From Austropuccinia psidii (lineage: Eukaryota > Basidiomycota > Pucciniomycetes > Pucciniales > Sphaerophragmiaceae), in contig JALGQZ010000004.1 in assembly GCA_023105745.1 (NCBI GenBank), positions 31,183,816-31,247,815 on the forward strand: DNA of 64,000 nucleotides, written 5' to 3'. Positions 47,840-57,176 of this stretch are shown one piece after another. The notes beneath the pieces are model-generated. The model ran no database searches. It saw only the letters and a list, made by a program, of their open reading frames with translations, and was not told where the DNA came from. The translations under genes were made by a program, and so were the position numbers. Position 1 is the stretch's first letter; every line of letters begins with the position of its first letter.

Positions 47840-49194
47840 TGTGGGATGAAATAAGGCAGTACCTTGAGGGGAAAGGTTTTGGTGAGTCTGTTTTGAATTT
47901 TGTAATTTTCAAAAAGTAATGGGTTCCAAGGTATATTAACTACCCCTCAAAATAATACTGAATAGTCAGCCTACAGAGAATCACAAAATAAAATAAGATT
48001 TGGGGCTTTTACAAATAGAGAGGACTTATCAGTAGTCTAGAAAACAGATCTATCAATAACAATATTCAGAACTCTGATGTAACACTATAATTATGAATAA
48101 AGACTAATAAACTGCTTGCTTTAAGAATATCCTTTTGAAATAAAGTAAATTTTCAGATTTTCAAGATATAAGAGATTGAGAGTAAGAGAACAGAAATATA
48201 ATAACAATAATAATTTTTTTATGGTCATTCTTTTTTAATTATAATGATTTTTGGAATTCACACTAACAATAAGACTAATTTATCTTTACTCATAATAATA
48301 ATTCTTAAATACTACTTTTCGAATAGTATTGAGCTTCCGAGCAAGGCTACTAATCTCCAAGCTATGACTATACTACTTTTCTTCAACCATAATAAGCTAC
48401 TGAGCTTTTCACAGCTGATACACTACTACTACTCTAAATATCCTGCTAGTTCAGGGATGGTTGTGATTCTGGATAGTGGGAACTTGTTCTATGATGATTG
48501 GAAAAATGAGGGAGAGAAGACCTCTATTTATGACTTTTAGGCATACATAGACATTCTAAATACAGGGTACTTGGAAGAGGAGAACATTTGAGATATTTTA
48601 GCTTCTGAGATGTGTAGTTTATGTGTAGAAACATGACACAGGCTTCAAGTGCTGACCAATCAGACTTTGTTACCTTCTTTGATCTATTTTGGATGTGAGT
48701 TCTGACCAATGAGGTTGAGCTGTCATGTAAATTTGTAATTATAGGTATGTACCTTGAATTTATTTGAATTTTTACCCATCAGGTGATGTTCTGGTAAGAT
48801 TGCACTAATTTGTGGTTTGTACAAAAACAATTAGTCAGCTGCTTTGAAATTGCTGCAAAATTTTATGTCTAACTTGTGGGTTAAGTAAAAATGATTCTGT
48901 ATAATAAGATATCTTATTTTTTCTTCATTCTTCCAAGAAGAATTTGATTATTCTTGTCCTTGCCAAAATATTTTTCATTCTTCTTGAAACTTTCACAAAC
49001 AATACTTTTGGAAACACCTTCAATGTGGCTTAAACCCATGACATTTCCAGTGCTTGGTTGCAGAGATCCACCTTTCCAAGTCAGAATACCTGTTCTCTGT
49101 TCTCTATTTCTTTTATAAATATGAAACTCTTTCTTCAAAACATTACCATGGGCTATTTTTTGCAAAGATTAAATTTTTGTTGCTTGAGGTACCA
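47840..49194 (-). repeat. 5' LTR of element F (about 1355 bp)
   Basis: In minus reading it starts TGGTACCTCAAGC and ends CATCCCACA. It is homologous to 30947-32378. It contains repeated GACCAATCAG / GACCAATGAG motifs (CCAAT-box-like) near 48655 and 48703, and an ATTATT-rich central part. Confidence 0.85.
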
Positions 49195-49317
49195 ATTTAA
49201 TTAAATGATATCCCTCCAATTAAATTATTTTTTGCTTTCAATTTTGATTATACTGCATTAGTGGTAAACTTGAATCTGGTAGCTAAGGTATTGAATATCA
49301 CACTGTAGCTTGGATAA
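49195..49317. other. Orphan 123-bp segment between F and the E integrase
   Basis: Lies between the outer end of the F 5' LTR and the last recognisable integrase codons of E ('LAKDIIQ'). It fits neither the E frame nor the aligned part of the F LTR. On the minus strand it begins TGTGATATTC after CTACAG, which looks like a possible LTR start. It may be unaligned LTR sequence lost from the other F LTR, or filler DNA. Confidence 0.4.
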
Positions 49318-49518
49318 TATCTTTGGCTAGTCCGCCTGTTTGTGGATGGTAAGCTGTGGAGACTGCAAGCTTGGTCCCAAGCATGTAATAGAGCTTTGTC
49401 CAAAGTTCTGATGTGAATTTGGGGTCTCTGTCCCTGATGATGATCCTAGGCACTGCACAGGTTTATAAAATGGTATTCCAGAATAACAATGCTGTGTACA
49501 TAGAGGTATCTTCTTTAT
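49318..49518 (-). pseudogene. pol: Integrase core of element E, middle fragment
   Basis: Minus translation gives 'HKEDTSMYTALLFWN', then, after a stop, '[20 protein letters not shown]', '[20 protein letters not shown]' and 'TGGLAKDII'. This is the middle of the core; the second catalytic Asp lies in I-R-D-R-D-P, while the catalytic Glu of G-L-A-E is Lys. It joins the right fragment at 53897 in frame once element B is removed, and the left fragment at 30925 once F is removed. Confidence 0.92.
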
Positions 49519-49523
49519 GAAAT

Positions 49524-50647
49524 TGTAAGGTGTGGATATGAAACTTTGATCAAATATCAAGTACTTTTCCTTTCCTCAAAATTTGTATAAGGGAAAATTA
49601 TTTGAAAATAGTAAGGGATAGTATTTTTAAAGAGAAAACACGCCAATTTCATTTTTTTCAGCTTTGTAAGTATAAAACAATAATATAATCAAGATTTATT
49701 GTTTTACCAACAATAAAGATTTATCCAAAAATACTCTACAAGAGATATTTAAGGCTACAAAAGAAATTTCTTCAAGAGCAATTTCAATTGGAATTAATTG
49801 AGCAAAGAACTGCAAGCAATTAATTCAAGAGCAAAGTCTTTAAAAAGATATTTAAAGAGAAAACATTCCCAAAAGTGACCAGAGTGAATTTGGAAAAAAG
49901 TGACAAAGTTAACCGTGAGGAAAGATGCTTTAATTCACTTTTGAGGTGGTTCAGGGGTAAAAATGATTATGAGAGTTACAAAAAATTATTATAATGATTA
50001 TTCACGTGGTTAAAAGGTTTAAAATGATATGAAAAGGGTGGTTGGAATCTTTTATTGATTGGTTCAACAGTGTTTAAGCTAATTATAAAAGGAAAAGATT
50101 CTAACATGAAGAGAGAAGTGGGGCAAAGAAGACATTCTTTTATAGCCATCAATTTTATTACTCCAAAAGGTAAATTTACTCTTGTCAGTCGTTGAAAAAA
50201 CTCTGACAAAAGAAATGCAATTATGGAATCATTGAACCCTGGTTTAGACCAAAAAAGGCCTGGTTTTAGCCATTTTAGACCCTTAAATCAGCCATTACTA
50301 TAGTAATACCTGGCCTAGAGCCTTCAAAACACGTCAGAATGAGTGTAAGAGACGTAGAAACCAGTTAAAGCTGTTTTTACTAAGATTATCTCATATTAAA
50401 GGTAGTTTTACCCTCTTGGAAACAGTTAAAACTACCCTGGTTGGTATCAAAACCTCATCATCAATTGAGTGACAGACCCTGTGACTCAATTCCACGCCAA
50501 AAGTGATGAACCTTTGCATGGAGTTTGACATCTCATTCCTGTCACAAACGATTTTGGGGGTCTGGCTCCCCCTTAGAGCTAGAGTTCCTTTCCCCCCCAA
50601 ATTAATCTTTCCAATTTATTTTTTCCTTTAATTCCTCCTCATGTATT
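49524..50647 (-). repeat. 3' LTR remnant of element B
   Basis: Matches 52068 to about 53200 and 27931 to about 29055, starting TGTAAGGTGTGGATATG and stopping after AATTCCTCCTCATGTATT. From there the sequence switches directly to gag, which places the deletion breakpoint at about 50647. Confidence 0.9.
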
Positions 50648-51591
50648 GTTTTATTCTTGTTTCAATTATGTCATCAATATTGAATTTAGAACATTTGTCT
50701 GTTAACTCTTGAATAATGACGGATTGTTCATTTATTTTATTGCCAAAAAATTATCATTATTTGAAGTTTTAATTGTTCTTAAAACTCTTTCAAAACAAAT
50801 AAGTGTTTTATTAATTTGGCACAGACTCAAGTTGTTTATTTTAATGTTGTTACAAATGGTTTCATTTTTATCAGAAAGGTGTTTTTTCACGTCATTTATA
50901 GCTTCATACAACTCTGGGATGGAATCAAATATGTCACAAATTATTTCTGGAATCTTAATCTGGCTTTCTCCTTCTTCTGTAATTCCATCATGGTTCTGGC
51001 CATCTGAAATACATTTTACATGGCATCCTGCTGAATCTTTGGAATCCTGTAGCCCTGGCTGTAGGGCTTTGGGACTGGTGCCTTCCCTTTGCCCTTGTTT
51101 TGCGCCTGTGGCTTTTTTTTCATGTTGGAATTCCTTCTGCTGGCCTTGGCACTTGCTTTGGTGGTGGAGGGTTGTTTTTCCTCCATTCTGCTGTTAAAAG
51201 CATCATATTCTTCTTTTCCATCAATTGATGGAATCCATTGAGTAACTTGCAAGTGTTGGGATGGCCCAGGAATTTTCTTACAGTCAGGTATGAGTTCATG
51301 CAGTTTTTACACAGATCTGAAAGGCTCTGGTACTCTTTGTGCTGCAGTGCATTGTTGTAAGCCTTCTGGCTGGCTTTGTAAATGTCCACTGAGGCTTCTT
51401 GTGATGGTGTCAGCTCTTTTTGAAGGTAAAATAGTGTAATCAGCTTCAAAATTGGACAATTTACTGTTGTGGAAGTCTTTTACTGACCCTTGTCCTTCTG
51501 TATCTGATTGGCTTCTGCCACAATCATGTCTATGACCTTTTTGGGAGCTGCTTGGGGGCTTATAGCTTGCTCCTGATCTGGTTGAAGGCAT
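50648..51591 (-). pseudogene. gag: gag of element B
   Basis: The start is at 51591 (M-P-S-T-R-S-G-A-S-Y), a serine-rich N-terminus. The frame 51449-51120 then gives 'SQEASVDIYKASQKAYNNAL' and 'LSDLCKNCMNSYLTVRKFLG'; a frame change leads to 51252-51016 with 'GKEEYDAFNSRMEEKQPS' and 'VPKPYSQGYRIPKIQQDAM'. It goes on to 'MARTMMELQKKEKARL', a stop, and a coiled-coil-like part ('IPELYEAINDVKKHL') ending at the 50647 breakpoint. It is homologous to the gag of element G (the Q-G-Y-R-I-P and M-A-R-T blocks). At least two frameshifts; the capsid domain is absent. Confidence 0.85.
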
Positions 51592-51624
51592 ATTTTATGA
51601 TTAAAAAGGTTTAAAATAGTAATT

Positions 51625-51840
51625 TTAGGTCAAAAACTTACTGTTTGCCAAATTTTTAGCTTTCTGAAGAGTATTACTGATATCAAAGTTGATCAATTCA
51701 GAAGAAATTGGCTCTTGTTGGTTATTCTGAGTTATAATATCAGTGCTATTATGATCCGAAATCACAGTGCTTTCAGGAATAATGCTAGTAACTGTGGAGG
51801 CTGTTTCAATATTTTCTTGTCTTATGACATTTTCAGACAC
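51625..51840 (-). CDS. Short ORF upstream of gag in element B (71 aa)
   Basis: A 71-codon frame rich in S, T, I and N lies between the 5' LTR and the gag start and ends 33 bp before the gag ATG. No family is recognised. It may be an upstream ORF of the leader, or the original gag N-terminus cut off by a stop. Confidence 0.35.
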   Translation of the reverse strand: MSENVIRQENIETASTVTSIIPESTVISDHNSTDIITQNNQQEPISSELINFDISNTLQKAKNLANSKFLT

Positions 51841-52044
51841 TAAAGTGAATGAAAAAAAGATGATTCATTAAGTAAAAAAAGTTTTTTCAAAAGAGAAATA
51901 AAAAATAAAGCCTCACTTACAATTATAAAAAGAAATTATTATTATTTTTAAGGATTTTTTGAATTATAAGTATTTTATATATATTTTCAAATTTTTCAAC
52001 ATAAGAGAAAGATTGAAAAAAGTAAAAAATTATTCCACAGGTAA

Positions 52045-52067
52045 AATATCACAGCTGGGCCCCCAAA
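52045..52067 (-). promoter_or_regulatory. Primer-binding site of element B
   Basis: On the minus strand the LTR end CTTACA is followed by TTTGGGGGCCCAGCTGTG. It closely resembles the site of element E at 61651 (TTTTTTGGGCCTGGCTGTG), so both probably use the same tRNA primer, which I do not identify. Confidence 0.6.
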
Positions 52068-52462
52068 TGTAAGGTGTGGATATGAAACTTTGATAAAATA
52101 CCCAGTACTTTTCCTGTCCTCAAAATTTGTAGAAGGTAAAATTATTTAAAAATAGTAAGAAATAGTATTTTTAAAGAGAAAACATGCTAATTTTATTGCT
52201 TTTAACTTTGGAAGTATAAAACAATAATATAATAAAAATTTATTGTTTTACCAACAATAAAGATTTATCCAAAAATACTCTACAAGAGATATTTAAGGCT
52301 ACAAAAGAAATGTCTTCAAGAGCAATTTCAATTGTAATTAATTGAGAAAAAAACTGCAAGCAATTAAGTCAAAAACAAAGTCTTTAAAAAGATATTTAAA
52401 GAGAAAATACGCCCAAAAGTGACCAGAGTGAATTTGGAAACAAAGTGACAAAGTTAACAGTG

Positions 52463-52783
52463 ATGAGAGATGCTTTAATTCATTTTTGGGGTGGTTCAGG
52501 GGTAAAAATGATTATAAGAGTTATAAAAAATGACTATAATGATCTTTTCACGTGGTTAAAAGGTTCGAAATGTTTAAAAAAGGGTGGTTGCAATCTTTTA
52601 TTGATTGGTTCAACAGTGTTTAAACTAATTATAAAAGGAAAAGATTCTAACATGAAGAGAAAAGTGGGACAAAGAAGACATTCTTTTATAGCTATCAGTT
52701 TGGTTACTCCAGAAGTAAAATTTACTCTTGTCAGTTGTGAAAAACAGTCTGACAACAGAAAAGCCTATTATGGCATCATTTAA
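52463..52783 (+). CDS. Antisense ORF inside the B LTR (106 aa)
   Basis: Plus-strand frame from the ATG at 52463, open also upstream to about 52390. It has a non-low-complexity composition: 'ALIHFWGGSGVKMIIRV' near residue 4, 'LFTWLKGSK', 'LLLIGSTVFKLIIKGKDSN', then a basic 'KRKVGQRRHSFIAI' and 'FTLVSCEKQSDNRKAYYG'. The same frame is recognisable in the two other B LTRs, with two stops at 28296-28640 and a frameshift near 50000. I do not know a family. It could be a captured host gene segment, an LTR-encoded protein, or chance coding. Confidence 0.4.
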   Translation: MRDALIHFWGGSGVKMIIRVIKNDYNDLFTWLKGSKCLKKGGCNLLLIGSTVFKLIIKGKDSNMKRKVGQRRHSFIAISLVTPEVKFTLVSCEKQSDNRKAYYGII

Positions 52784-53029
52784 CCCTGGTTTAGACCAAA
52801 AAAGGGTTGGTTTAAGCCATTTTTTGCTATTTTTAGCCATTTTAGACCCTTAGATCAGCCATTACTATAGCGATACCTGGTCTAGAGCCTTCAAAAAACG
52901 TCAGAATGTGTGTAGAAGGCGTAGAAACCAGTTAAAGGTTTTTTTACTAACATTGATTTAACTTAAGGGTAGTTTTACCCTCTTGGCAGCAGTTAAGACT
53001 ACCCTGGTTGGTAGAAAAACCTCATAATC

Positions 53030-53058
53030 AATTGAGTCACAGACCCTGTGACTCAATT
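53030..53058. promoter_or_regulatory. Perfect 13-bp hairpin with paired TGAGTCA/TGACTCA sites in the B LTR
   Basis: AATTGAGTCACAG, loop ACC, CTGTGACTCAATT. Both arms contain the bZIP (Gcn4/AP-1 type) consensus TGASTCA. The corresponding sites in the other B LTRs are mutated in one arm or both (about 28874 and 50461). Confidence 0.6.
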
Positions 53059-53896
53059 CCAGGCCAAAAGGAATGAAATTTTGTGGGGATTTTGACATCC
53101 CACGCAAGTCAGAAAGAAGTTTGGGGGTCTAGCTCCCCCTTAGAGCTAGAGTGTCTTTTCCCCCCCAGAATTAATCTTTCCAATTTTTTTTCTTTAATTC
53201 CTTATCATTTAATACAATTATAATTTACATATGTAATTCAATTGAGTTTTTAACTACACATCTGTAATAATTGATACCTCATTTGTAATTTAAAGTTCAC
53301 TTATGTAATACATGCACACATTTTGACATTTCAATTGAAAATACTTCAATTCCTCATAACTTTTAAACTAAACAAAACACCTCAGTTTTAACACAAAAAT
53401 TGATGGTTAACACCACATGTGGTGTGAATTAAATCAAGGTTTTGAATATTTGCATATTTTTGTACAAAAAATACTAAGAAATTAATTTAAACTTATTTAG
53501 AGATGAGTTACAGAAATTTCATCCAGAAGTGACCCCACTTTATTTTTTATGGGGAATCCAATGGTCTGATAATTTCTTTATGTTTATTTATTGCATAGAA
53601 GGTTATAATATATTTTATATAACTTTTTACCAAAAATATTTTCATTTCATAATTTTTATTAAAAATTCATTTTTACTTAATTTTTACAAGTAAAAATGTA
53701 TTTTCATAATTTTAAATTTTATTGTAATTTTATTTTTAAATTATGATTAAATTTTGATTTTTAAATATAAATTTGTATTTATATTTCAATTTTTATTTTT
53801 ATAATATAAATGAATTTATTTTATTTATATTTGTATCTTAATTTATCCTTTGTGGTCTTTTGGGTATATGAAAATACCTCTAAGGCTCACAGAAAT

Positions 53897-54400
53897 GGTA
53901 AGCATATAAAGCTGTTGCTAAACCTGTCCAATATGACTAGGGAAGCATTGTGGCTTTTCTTGCCTCCTGGGACAAGTCATGTTATCCAGCTCATGTTAAT
54001 GATCTCTCATGTGTGTTTGGCCTTCTAGATGTGTTGGAGTAGTTGATACTTCTTCCCATGTTTTCTGTTTTCCTTCTGGAATCTATCACAAATGTTGATG
54101 TAACTACCCAACTCTTGTTCCCACTGAGGCTACCAAGCTGTTATTGCTATCATCTCCTTGGTTCTGTCTTCACTAATGTGTCCCATATAAGGGAATTCAG
54201 TAAATTCTTGAATATTCAGTGTGATATGATCTCTGTCTATCACTATGAGCAAACTAGTGTTTTCTTGCTATGATAAAGGAGTCCATCAATAAGGAAAAAC
54301 TTGTTTTCCTTATAGTCCCTCACCCAAGGTTCCTCTAGCTAATATTCCAGCTCTGGCCTCCTATATTCATGTTGTAGGAGTGATGTCAGTATGCTTCACC
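53897..54400 (-). pseudogene. pol: Integrase N-terminal and early core of element E
   Basis: Minus translation from about 54270 gives 'YMGHISEDRTKE', 'WEQELGSYINICDRFQKENR' (H2C2 zinc domain with the second Cys of C-x2-C changed to Phe and an upstream His lost), then 'HGKKYQLLQHI'. After a frameshift come 'WITWLVPGGKKSHNASLVIL' and 'DRFSNSFICLPF', the start of the catalytic core, where the first catalytic Asp (M-D-W) reads S-W. It is cut by element B at the TSD. Confidence 0.9.
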
Positions 54401-55200
54401 GTTTGTGTTTTTCATAAGATTTATTTACTGCGTTAAAAAACTCAGTATGAATTTCTGAGGAGCTCATCCCCAATATAGGTGTTTCTGTATCATCTGGTTC
54501 ATCATTCCCACAGGTTGAGCACAGCTTTCTGGTTCCCACTGTGAGAACCTGAAGTTCCTTTTCCTTTCTACTTACATAATGTGGATAGAAATTTGTTCTT
54601 CTACCTCTGGTTCATAATCTGGGTTGCCTTTTACAATATCTAGTGCCCATCTACTAAAGCCATTTGCATTGGTTTGGATTTCTCCCTTCTTGTATATGAT
54701 GGTAATATTACCTATATACTCTTTAATTGTTCTTTTCCACCTTGAACTGTGACTATTGGCTGTCTAGCTGTTGAGTAAAAACGTGAGTTATGTGTAGTCT
54801 GTGTAAAATTTAAAGTATTATCCCTCTAGATAGTAATGGAGTTCTTTAAGGCACATACTAGGAATAGGCATTCTGTGTGAGTTACCCTATATGTGGCCTC
54901 TTAATATTACATTTTCCTGGAAATATAACAGATTAAAACTTCTCTAGGCTCACCATCCATAATTCATCTCTGGTGCAGGTCTTCTCCCAATCGCTGACTT
55001 GTGGCTGCATCCATGTATAACTTGAATGGAAGTTGAAAGTCAGGTACCATAAGGACAGGTACATTAGTGAGTTCATTTTTGATCTTCTCATATGCATGCC
55101 CCCTTTCATTGGTGATTTCAAAACCACATCCCTTGAAAATAGATTATATAGGTTACTGGTTATGTCTGCAAAGCTCATGATGTGGTTTCCTTAGTATCTT
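54401..55200 (-). pseudogene. pol: RNase H domain of element E
   Basis: The open frame 55178-54933 begins 'ITSNLYNLFSRDVV' and ends with part of the RNase H fold; a shift gives 'LPFKLYMDAATSQR'-like sequence near 55000. Fragments further on include the block around 54640-54700 resembling the N-A-N-G-F-S-R-W version of the A-D-G-L-S-R-W motif. Several stops and at least two frameshifts. Confidence 0.78.
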
Positions 55201-55990
55201 GAGAGTCCTAAGAAAGATTGAATTTATTTAATGCTATTTGGTACTAGCTTTTGAATTACTGCTTCTACTTTTTTGGGTCTATGGCCAAGCTAAGGCCTGA
55301 AACCTTGTGTCCTAGTGCCAACAATTCCTGTTGGCCAAAGCTACAAATTTTAAGTTAAACTTTCACATCAATGGGTGTGCATTTAATGAATAATTTTTTC
55401 TATGTATTTCAAATGTTTTTCCCATTTCTCTGAGTATTTGATAATATCATCAATGTATACTATTATCCATACTTCCAATGTTTCCATCATCCTTTGGAAG
55501 TGGGCTGGTTCATTCTTGATGCCAAACGGCATTCTGGTATCCTCATATATACCCATATGGCATATAATTTTGAGTAAATTAATGGAGTTTGGCTCAGCTC
55601 AATTATAGTGAAACCCTTTCATAAAATCCATCTTAGTAATGTATTTGGCTTTTGCTAATTTGTCTAGGGCATGGGGTATCCTTAGTATAGGGTACCTGTT
55701 GGCTTGAGTTTAACTATTCAGTGCTCTGAAGTATGCATAAAATCTAGATTTGCCATCATTACAAGTCCTTAGGATTGATGTGGTTACTTTCAAAATCTCA
55801 TTATGTCCAATCTTGCAGATTTTATCAATATCTAGGGGTTCATTGACATGTTTCTCAAGTTCTTTCTTTGGCTCTAAGATGTATGAACATGGAGGTCTTC
55901 TCAGAATGGGTGTATTGGGTTATTCCAATTCAAATACAATTCTATATCATAGCCTCTAATCTTTCCTAATGGTTCTTCCCCTATGTAAAA
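55201..55990 (-). pseudogene. pol: Reverse transcriptase of element E
   Basis: The catalytic box V-W-I-I-V-Y-I-D-D-I-I lies at about 55470-55440, with Y-I-D-D intact (55457-55446). Upstream fragments match 'GIYEDTRMPFGIKNEPAHF' (about 55560-55500) and 'FMKGFHYN' (about 55625-55600). Further upstream (55660-55990) the fingers region is broken by stops. The thumb continues to the RNase H region. Confidence 0.88.
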
Positions 55991-56460
55991 AGCTGGTCTA
56001 TTCTTCCTCAGTATTTTCAGTAATCTGAGTTTCTGTTTACTTGTGAGGCTAGAAATGAATGATCCCTCTTTTGATTAATTCAGTAATTCTTATAAGTGAT
56101 CCTGGTTTGATATATGGTATATATCAAGGGAAAATTCTTCTCCTTGTTTGTACCTATGGTAATGTGCCTGTTTTTACTGTTTTAAATGTCAATTCCATAC
56201 ATACTTTGGTAATCTGTTCCCAGTAGGAAATCTTGGATGTATACATATTTAATAACTTCAAGCTCTGGATTTATCCTGATTTTTCCCTTCTTTTGGGGTA
56301 TTATTATCTCTTTTATAATAGTTCCTATGGAGTTCATCTTGCCTAAAGAACTTTTGAAGTACCTTGCTTTGGTAGGCAAGATTTTGGCTTCTCAATTTGA
56401 AAAATAAATTTCCAAATGGTTTTTGGCTACTATGGAGTAGTGTTATCTACTTAAAATGAT
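55991..56460 (-). pseudogene. Protease region of element E
   Basis: The frame 56379-56182 reads 'FKSSLGKMNSIGTIIKEIII' and ends 'FLLGTDYQSMYGIDI', the C-terminal protease block of this lineage. The catalytic triplet expected just upstream (D-S-G-A-H) is represented by L-S-R-stop-H near 56445-56430, so the active-site Asp is lost. Confidence 0.85.
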
Positions 56461-57171
56461 TAGTGGGTGTTGATAATTGTCAACCCAAACTGCAATCTTA
56501 GTGGTTGTGCCATGTAGATAGGACATACGCTTATTGAGTGTCAATAAGAATGTCTGTGCATACTCAGTGTGTTTGCAAAGGTTGTGGTTAGTGGTGTCCT
56601 GTGACAGGGTTGCTTCCAGCTGTAGTTCCTGTATTTCTAACTGGGTTTTCTCTTGGTAATCCACCATATTTTCCTCTATTGGGTATTGGTAATCATCAGA
56701 GTTTTCTCTGATAGAATTACCCATAGAGTTGGAGTCATATTCTTCTGTCTGTTTTTTCCCCTGTGAATTCTTCAATAGCATAGAATGTTTTATTTGCTTT
56801 TTGACAGTTTTTGGAATAGTGTTCTGTGGATCCACAATTCTGACAATAGTTCTTCACAAGTAATTATGCTACCTTTCATTTGGGTTTGTCTTTGATTTCA
56901 ACTCTGAAAGGCTGTTTCTTTTTGAAAATATTGCCTTTATATTGTGAATATCTGCCTATAGCTTTTCTATTCCTTATATATTTCAAGTTATTGGAATAAT
57001 CATCTATAGTGCAATCTTTTTAGCATATGAATTTAACTGAATTTTCTAGCTCTCCTGGTAATTTTGTCAGGAGTTTATGATTCCTCATCTGAGTGTGAAT
57101 ATGGGGATCAATGGCTTCAAGTTATTTAGATGGTTCAAGAAACCACTCATAAGGTGCTTTGTCCACTGAGT
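56461..57171 (-). pseudogene. gag: gag C-terminus with intact zinc knuckle, element E
   Basis: From the TSD of the A LTR (57172) leftwards the frame gives 'APYEWFLEPSK', capsid C-terminus fragments, and a CCHC zinc knuckle C-Q-N-C-G-S-T-E-H-Y-S-K-N-C at 56845-56804 with all four ligands kept. A frameshift follows; the frame 56835-56443 then supplies the acidic linker ('SNSMGNSIRENSDDYQYPIE') and 'KTQLEIQELQLEATL', the start of the protease. It is the only intact nucleocapsid finger in the window. Confidence 0.88.
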
Positions 57172-57176
57172 ACTTG

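Larger units (their letters stand above)
30947..49194 (-). mobile_element. Ty3/Gypsy retrotransposon F (about 13.5 kb net), inserted in the integrase of E
   Basis: It has two related LTRs (30947-32378 and 47840-49194) and, on the minus strand, gag (about 47500-44230), protease (DTG near 43912), a very long inter-domain region (43640-37100), RT (about 37080-36100), RNase H (about 36090-35654) and integrase (35440 to 32510). Three later LTR insertions interrupt it: C at 45157-46573, C at 41199-42632 and A at 33138 to about 35008. It differs from E and G in LTR family, in IDDGG rather than the usual YIDD context, and in the long spacer. No TSD was found. All frames are broken. Confidence 0.87.
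49524..53891 (-). mobile_element. Retrotransposon B, internally deleted (4368 bp), TSD GAAAT
   Basis: Minus-oriented element with a full 5' LTR (52068-53891), primer-binding site, gag remnants (51840 to about 50648) and a truncated 3' LTR (49524-50647). It is flanked by a perfect TSD, GAAAT at 49519-49523 and 53892-53896. Excision with one TSD restores the E integrase frame (...I-C-L-P-F-H-K-E-D-T...). The whole pol and about 700 bp of the 3' LTR are missing, so it could only move with help from a related intact element. Confidence 0.95.
52068..53891 (-). repeat. 5' LTR of element B (1824 bp)
   Basis: In minus reading it starts TGTGAGCCTTAGAGG and ends TTTCATATCCACACCTTACA. It is full length; its outer end abuts the TSD GAAAT. 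It contains an antisense ORF (52463-52783), a perfect hairpin (53030-53058) and a C-run block CCCCCTTAGAGCTAGAG...CCCCCC at about 53130-53167 that is conserved in the other two B LTRs. Confidence 0.95.

Noticed and set aside
50709..51197. 162-codon plus-strand ORF.
   Set aside because: It is antisense to the gag of element B, which shows homologous blocks with the gag of G on the other strand.
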